Origin: Sinohyriopsis cumingii
Lineage: Eukaryota; Mollusca; Bivalvia; Unionida; Unionidae
Assembly: GCA_028554795.2 (NCBI GenBank)
Contig: CM068828.1
Coordinates: 7,395,720-7,459,719, forward strand
Direction: 5' to 3'
Length of the DNA stretch: 64,000 nt
Each line of letters starts with the position of its first letter. Position 1 is the stretch's first letter. The notes under the pieces are model-generated. The model saw nothing but the letters and a program-made list of their open reading frames with translations. It did no database searches and was not told the origin of the DNA. Positions 55,520 to 64,000 of the stretch are shown here, one piece after another. The position numbers and the translations under genes are program-made.

Positions 55520-56700
55520 ATGTCCCATCTGAAGGAGTTCTTTATTTGGTTGAGAAATGGAAAGGTGGTTAGCAGAAATTGATATTAAATTGAGAGTATT
55601 GCCTTGCTTTCTAGCATGAAATAGGTAATTGAGATATAATGGGGCCATATTTAAACTTTGTGCACAAATCTAGCCTTTCTCATCTAGGATGCATCTGTGA
55701 ACTCTTTTTTGAAAGCAGAATAATTTACAAATATTCTTGTCAGAAGTGTTTCTCCAGATGACATTACTGCAGTCTAGGTATGGTTGTATATGGTTTTGGT
55801 AATAATAACCTCTTTTTCGTTGATACTTATGAAGTTATGACTTCATCTTCTTCAGTAACTACAGACATGAATTGACTTGACACACGACATGAAAATGTTA
55901 ATTCCATTGCAGATTGTTGTCAACCATCCTGCCAAGGATTTTGGGATTGTTAACCATTTGTGAACAAATGTCAATCAGCTTAGGATTTAGAATGTTATTT
56001 TCCAAAATAGCTCTCTTAGAAATCATTAATACTTCAGTCTTATCTGTGTCTACTTTGATGCCATTTTCCTTACACCTGGTAGAAATCATTAATACTTCAG
56101 TCTTATCTATGTCTACTTTGATGCCATTTTCCTTACACCTGGTAGAAATCATTAATAGTTCAGTCTTATCTATGTCTGCTTTGATGCCATTTTCCTTACA
56201 CCTGGTAGAAATCATTAATACTTCATTCTTATCTATGTCTACTTTGATGCCATTTTCCTTACACCTGGTAGAAATCATTAATACTTCATTCTTATCTATG
56301 TCTACTTTGATGCCATTTTCCTTATACCTGGTAGAAATCATTAATACTTCAGTCTTATCTATGTCTACTTTGATGCCATTTTCCTTAAAACTGTTAGAAA
56401 TCCTTAATACTTCAGTCTTAAATATGTCTACTTCGATGCCATTTTCCTTACACCTGAATAGAAATCATTAATACTTCATTCTTATCTATGTCTACTTTGA
56501 TGCCATTTTCCTTACACCTGGTAGAAATCATTAACACATTAGTCCTATCTATATCTACTTTGATGCAATTTCCTTACACCTGGTAAAAATCATTAAGACT
56601 TTAGTCTTATCTATGTCTACTTTAATGCCATTTTCCTTACATCTGGTAGTAATCACTTATTACTTCAGTCTTTTCTGTGTTTACTTGCATGTTATTTTCC
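55520..56700 (-). pseudogene. LINE reverse transcriptase C-terminal fragment with internal expansion
   Basis: On the minus strand, downstream of the tandem block, the frame reads Asn-Pro-Lys-Leu-Ile-Asp-Ile-Cys and Leu-Gly-Arg-Met-Val-Asp-Asn-Asn-Leu-Gln-Trp, equivalent to the Leu-Gly-x-x-Asp-x-x-Leu-x-Trp segment at the end of many LINE polymerases (CR1/L2/Jockey-like). Later, Cys-Asn-like, Arg-Val-x-Arg-x-Ile-Leu-Asp and Gly-x-Thr-Gly-Ala-Ser blocks continue in the expected order to about 55520, with stops. The segment just before Leu-Gly, with Gly-Ile-Lys-Val-Asp-Ile-Asp-Lys-Thr-Glu, has been amplified about eleven times. Confidence 0.7.
56018..56700 (-). repeat. 63-bp in-frame tandem repeat within LINE coding sequence
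   Basis: About eleven units (plus strand: AATCATTAATACTTCAGTCT, TATCTATGTCTACTTTGATG, CCATTTTCCTTACACCTGGT). The period of 63 is 21 codons. The minus strand stays open for 147 codons and the plus strand for 185, though only the minus strand corresponds to the polymerase. Confidence 0.95.
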
Positions 56701-57531
56701 TTATATCAGGAATCTTTTCTTAGTAAGGCTGTGTGAAGCGAGACCTTTCATTTGTTTCTGGTCAGCGTTTAAGACAATGTTACCTATTTTCCCATTAATA
56801 CAAATCTAACTAGTTGTTTAAGGCTAATAAATTAGTTACCTGGACAGGTAAACATAACTTTCAATATACATGTATCTTCAAAATCTACAGTCATTGCACA
56901 GTGTTGAAAGTAATACATTATGTTCCAAATCAACATTTTTTGCATTGGAGTTGATAACAGTTGCGAAAAGAGATAATTTTCTTAAACGAAAAACTCGGTT
57001 AATAGCTGTGTGTCAGTTTCAACTCTTGGCAAAGAAAAATGGGATGTAGTTCAGTGCACTCTTGTTAAAACCAGGGCAGACTGATTCCAGTTTTAGTCTA
57101 CAGCACTCATATGATCTTGAAGTTTGTTATTCTATTCGTACACTTGCCAATGCCCGATGAATGAGTTAAATTAACATGCCATTACACCCACTTGTAAGAT
57201 AACCATAAAATGTAAACTGTGCAATGTGAGAAAATTAAACAGGTTTGCAAGATTTTTATCAGAACTGTTAATCCAAGTATTGCCTGCAAAAGCTTCAGCC
57301 TGGATGCCAGTGAATTTGAATTGCACTAATGTTTAATGGCTCTCATGTTGATAAAATGTACCGGTTGTTTAATGCTATTAGTACAGCATTTAGGACTTTA
57401 TGTTTGCAGTGTCTGTTAATGATGAAATTGGAAAAAGAAGATGCATCATTAGTACCGTATTTAGCTTAGAGCATACTCACCTGTACAAGTTTAAACTATT
57501 TAGTACACTGTCATTGTATTTATTACTCCAG

Positions 57532-57793
57532 GTTACTGACCAGGTCAGTCCTTGAAGACATCACTGACCACCAGCCATCACTGACCACCAGCCATTAGTA
57601 CCATGAACTTGGCTGTTCAGAATTCTCTTCAGTGACTACCACATATCATACTTGATCACCACCACTACACTGGACCACTGTACAGCAGCAACAACTGGAC
57701 CCTGAAAGTCTGAAACGAAAGCAGGCAACATGAGTGACCCAGTCAGAGGTCAGGCTCCCATTGATAGGGGCTGGGCGTGGGTGATTGTGTTAG
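57532..57793 (+). other. First visible exon of SLC16-like gene (5'UTR and start)
   Basis: A TTTATTACTCCAG acceptor-like site precedes 57532 and a GTAAGTA donor follows 57793. The 198 bases before the start codon hold a CATCACTGACCACCAGC duplication (57558-57595) and an upstream ATG at 57603 with a 10-codon ORF ending at 57635. If the acceptor is used, further 5' exons lie upstream. If not, transcription starts somewhere before this exon; no TATA box was recognised. Confidence 0.5.
57730..57793 (+). CDS. Monocarboxylate transporter-like (SLC16), coding exon 1
   Basis: Starts ATG at 57730 and encodes 21 residues plus one base, ending Asp-Arg-Gly-Trp-Ala-Trp-Val-Ile-Val-Leu before a GTAAGTA donor at 57794. 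The Asp-x-Gly-Trp-x-Trp-Val-Val motif just before transmembrane helix 1 is the N-terminal hallmark of SLC16 monocarboxylate transporters of the major facilitator superfamily; here it is slightly altered (Arg-Gly-Trp-Ala-Trp-Val-Ile). The family moves lactate, pyruvate, ketone bodies, aromatic amino acids or thyroid hormones across the plasma membrane, and the substrate here cannot be told. The exon ends in phase 1 and joins the exon at 62240 in frame. The ATG context, GCAACATG, is acceptable. Confidence 0.85.
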
Positions 57794-58620
57794 GTAAGTA
57801 AATGTCTTACACATTATGCCGATTATTTTTAATATTGTCTGTGAGAACTAGAATAAATCCTGTTTCATCAGATGAAAATGATCGATGCTTGTTTGCAGGT
57901 TTCAGTCAAGGTTGAAACCTGATGGGGCCGCTAGCACATCAAGACGTTTAAAAATTTCATATGGGCCATTAACCTTTCTTCGTGACTGCTAGTGATTACA
58001 GGAAGATGACACAGTAAATATGATCACAGCTTAAAATAATTATTATTTCACAGATAGTAGAATATAGTATTGTTTTGAACAGGAGTAAGAATAATCAAAA
58101 CTTGCTTTATAATTCAAAGTGAAGAACTAAGAATTGATGACAGAATTATGCATTACAATTGATATTCTGAGGTTTTTCAAGAAAAATTAATTCAATTTCT
58201 TTCAGGAAAATGAAATATGGGTAAATTTGTAACACTTGTCAAATAGAGTATGAATTTGAACTCGTCACGTTAAATGTTTGTAATACATTCATCTTGAAAT
58301 TTTATACTTTTCTAACGGATTTGACATTCTGCAGGTTCAGCTCAAACAGCGTTATATTCATTTTTAGAATTCTGTTCAGAATACCTTCAGAATGGGCTTG
58401 AGGATGTAGAATAGGGTCAGTACACTCTTCTGCATGTAGTTAGAATGACTAATAGAGATTTGAGCCATCGTGGCTGAGGGGTTGATGTACTAGACTCGCA
58501 GCTGAAAAGATACAGGTTAAAATCCTGTCATTAAGTCAGTCAGAATCAGCTGCTGTGGTGTTTCTTTAGGGCAACACACTTTACAGCATTGCTTTGGTAC
58601 CAAAGATAGAAGATTGGCAG

Positions 58621-58870
58621 TTGTTGGTGTTGTTGTTGTTGTAGGGTTTAATGCCACTTTTCAGCACATTATAGGATATACATGGCGGCCAGTATTAATG
58701 GTGGAGGAAGAACCTGGGAAAACCCAGAAAGAACCACCGACCCACAAGAAGCTACTGGCAAGCTTTCTCGCATACTTACATAGCCCAAACTCAAGACTCG
58801 AACCCACACAGAGAGAGGTGAAATGGCAGTGATCCGTAATGGTGAGTACTTTAGACCACTCGGGGCCCTG
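58621..58870 (-). mobile_element. SINE-B, full length, minus strand
   Basis: (GTT)n at the left is the reversed ACA tail; the head CAGGGCCCCGAGTGGTCTAA lies at the right on the complement. It is flanked by GAAGATTGGCAG (58609-58620) and GAAGATGGGCAG (58871-58882), a 12-base target duplication with one mismatch. Confidence 0.94.
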
Positions 58871-59943
58871 GAAGATGGGCAGCTAACTAACTTTGAAAGT
58901 AAAGAAAAACAATGAGATACAATGTATTTTATGAAAACCAGTTAAAAGGTCTTTGAAAACTACTGTACTTTAAATGTTCAAGACACAATCATTAGAGTGT
59001 GAGAGAGAGAGAGAGAGAGGGAAGGAAATCACTTCTAAGGACTTTCATGCAGTGATTTAAGTTCTAAGACTAACAGATGATTGCAAAATATCAAAATTGT
59101 TGTAAGCGTATTTGAATGATTATGGTTTATGTAGTGCATCAAAATAGTATGGCAAATACTGAGATAGTTATAAATTATGGATATTTACTTTTTTTAAATC
59201 AAAAACATCATCTGATATGTAATTTGACTTCCTCGTACTAGCTCCATGAATGACATCTTAAAATTTAGTTTGGTACACCTCTTGCTCGATAACTCAAGCA
59301 CAACAGCGTCCACAGATATAGATGACACTATAAGCAAGGGCATGAGTTACTGGGGGATCTCCAAAAATTCGCTAGACATCGAGAAAACCCACTGGGGGGT
59401 GGAATGTGCTGCTTAATGGCTGAATCCTCATCAGTAATGCCATTTTTCTAATGAAATTGTTATTCTGCATAAGTTACATTTATTTTCAAATTGTCCAACA
59501 TGTGAAAGATTGTTAACATTCCAAATGGACCCAGAACACAATATTACTATTATATTCTCTACATTTGTTTTTCTCAGTAATGAACCACTGTCTGACAATC
59601 AATACAAATCATATATTAATCCCAAATACCTTCAGAGATGACTTCACAGTGAATTTCTTGTCATAGGTTCACTGGCATTTCGTTGAGAGGCTGGACTGTA
59701 AACAAACCAATGGAACAGAAATTTCACTTCCGGATCATCACCAAGACCATATTACTTACTGTACACTGTCCTCGAAACACACATAGACATCCACACCATA
59801 AACTCATATTCTGAACAATAAACAATTGCCTTTAAATCTATACCAAGAATGCCTAAATCTAACTCTTAAATCGCCACCATAAAGGATACAGAAAAAAATG
59901 CTCTTAAAAGAGACTGGGACTACATTTGTGGATAGGGTACTGA

Positions 59944-60179
59944 TTGTTGTTGTTGTTATAGGGTTTAATGCCATTTTTTAGCACAAGAGAGGCTATACAT
60001 GGCGGCCAGTATTAATGGTGGAGGAAGAACCCGGAAAAACCCTGGAAAGAACCACCGACCCACGAGAAGCTTTCTGACATATTCACATTGACCGAGCCCG
60101 AGACTCGAACCCATGCAGACCTAGGTGAGATGGCAGTGATCCGTGACGGAGAGCGCTTTAGACCATTCGGGGCCCCGGG
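59944..60179 (-). mobile_element. SINE-B, minus strand
   Basis: Same family and orientation as the copy at 58621, with a perfect 11-base duplication TAGGGTACTGA at 59933-59943 and 60180-60190. A part of the body between the GGTCGGTGG and CTTGCC blocks is shortened. Confidence 0.95.
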
Positions 60180-62019
60180 TAGGGTACTGAACCGGAACTA
60201 ACAATTGTGATCTGATTCCAACTGGTTTCAATAACCATCATGTGAATGTGAAAACATCAGTGTATTACGTCACTGCTTTTTTAGTTTGTTGATTAGACTG
60301 GTTCCTGGAGTGATAATTAATAGTATAGTGCCAAGTAGGGAGTCATTGAAGCAGGGAACTAGACTAACTGTTGATACACCACCGAACAATATTCCTTTTT
60401 TTCAAAAACTGGAGTCATTTATTTTGTGAGACAATCGTCCATGTAGAAACTCAATTTTTTTATTGTTCAGTTAGTACAGTATTGATGTCGTGGTTTCATT
60501 GGAAGTAATAGTGAAACTTCTTATCATCCTTTAGGATATCTCAAAGTACCAGTTCAGGAATTCTTTCAAACTTGTTTGCCCACAAGGTCCGTGTCTTGAA
60601 ACTGAGCTCTTTATTTCATGAGGTATTCATTTCAGTTGGTTGCCTAGCTATCTTCGATCACAGTTGGATAATTTAAGGTACATGTAGTTTAAGTGTTTGA
60701 GGAATCAATTTAAGTGAGTTCGATTGACATGCGATGGGGCCGCTAGAGGATCTTTAAACATGTTTTATTCCACCACTTTTTTGGATACAAAGATGTAATT
60801 AATACAAAGTTTTTTTTTATTCAGTGCAACGATACAAGAAATGCTTATGCAAGTCAGTTATCAAACACGGTCGGCACTTAATTAGGTTCTCAGAGAAATG
60901 CTTGCTGACATATCTGTTACGGTAGATTGACACATTTTAAGTTTAAATACACATTACATTTATGATAATTGCACTTAAGAGGAACACAAAGATAGAACTA
61001 AAACACAAATTTCACTTAAAAAATTATTTATTTGGCAATTAAATATTAATCTACGGTCTACATTAGGTGCAAGTAATATTTTCATTGATCAAAATTTCCT
61101 TGAATATCTTTAATTGCGGTGTACTCTGAATGCCTTTGGAAAAAAATGTAACAAAATGCATGATTTCTTATTAAAAGCTGAAAATTTCATGTTGATGAAA
61201 ATTTCCAGATCCTGTCTATAGTTTTTGACCATAAAACGAGTGATATATCACCATTTCAGTTACCAATTTTGATTGCGATTTTCTTCAAGTTCAACAAATA
61301 GGGAATCGTTTTTGGGGGTATTTACTGGTTTAAAAAATGTGATCTATGCCTGACCCTGCATTATATGCGGTTCGCGAGTTATCAGGGCACGAGTTATCAA
61401 GGGAATGGTGTATATATATGTATATAGTTTTAACAGTGATAGTAATTGACCATGTCATAACAAGAAAATGGTCTTAAAGCGAAGCTGCTCCAGTTTTAAT
61501 GATACATGAATTTACCTGCTAGTTAATCTTTTGATTAATATTAAAAGTCTGTGCATCAATATATATAATTGTCTACTTCATAAAAGCTAAATATCCATAA
61601 ACATTTAAATTCGTTAAATGAATGTTTGTGAAGGACAATGAAGATTATCATTCTCTTATTGCAACAGACATTGATAACACCCCATCCCACACCTTCATCC
61701 TATTGTTATCTAAAATATGAGTGTTCCTCTCGCTCACCTACCGTACATACTCACTTATAAGTACAGTCCAACTCCGGACTACACACACCCAGATCTGCCA
61801 TCACGTTTTCCTTGACTTATAAGTGAGTACATATGGTATGCCATCACGTAATGCACCCGCAAATCTGGGAATGTGCAGTTTGTTCGGATCAATCAGTAGG
61901 GAAAAAACTACAGATCAAGATTGCAGTTTTCCCCGAGTTATAAACGAGTACATATGGTATGCCACCATTAAAGTTTATGGACCCTGTCACATGACAGTTA
62001 TCAAAGATGTGTCAAGCAT

Positions 62020-62200
62020 GCATGCATAATTGTAACCTGTTGGCATTGAGTATTGGGTGCTATTTGGGCACCTTGTAATAGCATGCATAATTGTAACCTG
62101 TTGGCATTGAATATTGGGGGGTATTTGGGCATCTTCTAATAGCATGCATAATTGTAACCTGTTGGCATTGAATATTGGGGGTTATTTTGGCTCTTGCTAA
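62020..62200. repeat. 61-bp repeat, three copies
   Basis: Units contain CATGCATAATTGTAACCTGT and TGGCATTGA(A/G)TATTGGG. It ends about 40 bases before the coding exon. Confidence 0.93.
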
Positions 62201-62239
62201 TATTCTAGCCTATACCTTCATTCTGTTGATATATTGCAG

Positions 62240-62383
62240 GGTATTTTGTCAGCACCTTCTGTATGGTTGGTATTGCCAAGTCGTTTGGGATACTGATGCA
62301 GGAGTTTATCATACTGTTCAATGTTCCGGTGGCCTATGCTGCACTGGTAATGGGAGTCTCTGGTGCTGTGTACACACTGTCAG
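62240..62383 (+). CDS. Monocarboxylate transporter-like (SLC16), coding exon 2
   Basis: A 144-base exon from an ATATTGCAG acceptor to a GTGAGA donor, phase 1 at both ends. The split codon completes Gly. The 48-residue product continues transmembrane helix 1 (Gly-Tyr-Phe-Val-Ser-Thr-Phe-Cys), then Gly-Ile-Ala-Lys-Ser-Phe-Gly-Ile, which corresponds to the conserved Gly-x-x-(Lys/Arg)-Ser-Phe-Gly-Val block of SLC16 proteins. A short loop (Met-Gln-Glu-Phe-Ile-Ile-Leu-Phe-Asn-Val-Pro) and the start of helix 2 follow. No stop or frameshift is present, so the gene looks intact. The remaining exons lie beyond the window. The closest SLC16 subtype cannot be decided from 69 residues. Confidence 0.88.
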
Positions 62384-62520
62384 GTGAGATGATGATGGTC
62401 AGGGAATAAGTTAGACTTGAATTTTAGGGAGAATTATCTTCTCCTTTTGGACAGAACAGGGAGAAGTGAGAGCTGAACAGGAAGAAGTGGGAGCAAAGCA
62501 AGACACACACAATATATATA

Positions 62521-62569
<49 letters not shown>

Positions 62570-64000
62570 ACAGTATGTATGTATGAGTGTGTGTGTTGTT
62601 TTTATTCTCTTATTTGAATTATGCCTTCTAAAGTTCTATTTTCCAGAATGCATATTTGCGTTTAACATTGGTTTTTAAAAATTTTTTAACATCAAGTAAA
62701 AAATTGTCTGAGTTCTATCTATATTATAAACCCATTTGGTGCATGTTTAAAAACTGTCATATTCATTTGCAGTGTATTTGGCAATATGACTTAATAAGAA
62801 AACAACAAAAGCTAAACATTGTAATGAATTTTAACTGAGTAACTGGATTAAAATATTGTAATTGCAAGTTAGTACAAATACTTAATCAACTACCCTTAAT
62901 CAAGAATTTTTTCTTTTTGCTTTCTAAATGTTCACTATAAAATGGCAGTTGAAAAGATTTATAAACTTGATGGAAACAACCCGTGTACTATGTGCATGAG
63001 AGCAAGAACATACTGTTCCTCCTAATTTCTTTGTTGCCTATAAAACTTTATGGTAACTGTTCCTAGACAACACACTGAAGTATTAAAGCCAGTATATGAA
63101 TGAACTAAACCCTTTGTTCTACCGAATCGATACAGCCAACATGCAAGTGCATCTGTTTTTAGAAAGAGCAGTTTTCTTAATGTAACCACTCACTTTAGAG
63201 CATCGTTAAAACAGTCCATTGATAGGATTGCAACTATAAAGTTTTGTTATTTGTCTGCGTACTTGGTGTAACATTAGGCATTGGTTAAAAATATCTGCGT
63301 TGCTGTTTTTTTTCTTTGTATTTCCACAAAAATGAGTGAACTCAGAATACAACCTGACCTTACACTACAGCGTCTCACAAATTCCACAACATAGCATTGT
63401 CCCGTATGTTTCTGACCTACATAATATCATTTAAAGCTAAATCTTTAATAACATAATATTTAGACTCTGCCTTCTATGAGTTGTATATTTTCCTGCAAAT
63501 ACTTGCCCAATAGTTTACGAAAAGATACAGTCCAATAAAGTGGTACTTCCCAGACTCAGCGATGTCCACCATTATTTCCCCATGATAGGTTCACTTACGG
63601 TTCCAAACTGTTTTTTTTTTATGAAGAAAATAACGTATATGCAGTAGTTAAAATATTCATATTACCAAATCTATTCTTGAAACACAAATTGCAATTTACA
63701 TAAGTTTAAGTTTTGGAACACAAGTTTGTATGTTTTTATTATCAAAGGATAACTTGCAGAAATCGGGCAGTAATAGTTGCTAACTTACTCAGGAAAGGGT
63801 TAATGGTCAGTCAGCTATCAAAACACTGAATGTGAATGTGCATGAGTTTGTTGGCACAGCTATATAACATAACACTGGAACTAACCTAGCCAAGGTGAGG
63901 AAGCATCAAGAAAAGGATGTCTTTCGATGTTCCTCTAAACAATCACAGGGCGAAGCCGTTTTCGCTTTCCTGACAGAAGAAGGCTTAGTAGACATTTTTT
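62384..64000 (+). other. Start of intron 2 of the SLC16-like gene, no exon seen
   Basis: It begins with GTGAGA at 62384. A (TG)n/(TATG)n microsatellite lies at 62523-62590. I looked for the next MCT exon (continuation of helix 2 and the following Arg-x-Gly-x-Arg loop) and did not see it, so the intron probably exceeds 1.6 kb. Confidence 0.55.
62523..62590. repeat. (TG)n then (TATG)n microsatellite
   Basis: About 31 bases of TG alternation followed by TATG units, in the intron. Confidence 0.96.

Larger units (their letters stand above)
57794..62239 (+). other. Intron 1 of the SLC16-like gene (4446 bp)
   Basis: GTAAGTA donor at 57794 and an ATATTGCAG acceptor ending at 62239. It holds two minus-strand SINE-B copies (58621-58870, 59944-60179), a (GA)n run near 59000-59020, a duplicated GAGTACATATGGTATGCCA block near 61826 and 61947, and a 61-bp triplicate repeat at 62020-62200. 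No further exon was recognised inside. Confidence 0.75.

Noticed and set aside
55914-56471. 185-codon plus-strand ORF
   Set aside because: It is the antisense reading of the 63-bp repeated LINE segment; the minus strand carries the recognisable polymerase residues.

Overview
This window is eukaryotic, AT-rich, intron- and repeat-dominated DNA. It has no operons or long bacterial-type ORFs. It holds tRNA-headed SINEs with target-site duplications, (AT)n/(TG)n microsatellites, many minisatellites and decayed pieces of several transposon classes. The repeat repertoire and the SLC16-type exons suggest an animal, most likely a lophotrochozoan such as a mollusc. That placement is inference; no species can be named from the sequence.

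The only convincing host gene is at the right end on the + strand. It is the start of a monocarboxylate-transporter-like (SLC16/MCT) gene. Its first coding exon (ATG at 57730, donor at 57794) carries the family's N-terminal Gly-Trp-x-Trp-Val signature, and its second coding exon (62240-62383) covers the start of transmembrane segment 1 onward. The exons join in phase 1 across a 4.4-kb intron containing two SINEs. The gene runs off the window.

The most notable region is about 3.6-20.3 kb. It reads as a heavily decayed Polinton/Maverick (adintovirus-like) element. Inverted arms of about 1 kb (3641-4660 and 19240-20265), each with its own internal subrepeats, bracket fragments of a P-loop packaging-type ATPase and a family B DNA polymerase (minus strand), and of a double-jelly-roll-type capsid protein and an adenain-type protease (plus strand). 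It has been hit by later insertions: a solo LTR with 5-bp duplications, a 159-bp hAT MITE with 8-bp duplications, a LINE fragment, two SINEs, a 929-bp TIR element encoding a C2H2 zinc-finger fragment, a satellite block, and an unclassified dispersed repeat. It also holds an inverted duplication of an unknown ORF with a cluster of CACGTG sites between the arms.

From 20 to 57 kb the window is mostly repeats. They include a Penelope-like GIY-YIG fragment with one premature stop and a possible decayed hammerhead motif; a Ty3/gypsy RT-RNase H pseudogene followed directly by a purine tract and an LTR, with no integrase between; a second related LTR; two LINE fragments, one internally expanded by 63-bp in-frame repeats; two SINE families in many copies; and large minisatellites at 33.9, 37.9, 42.7, 43.9-45.0, 52.1-52.8 and 56.0-56.7 kb. 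Stretches not listed were read and gave nothing I could support.
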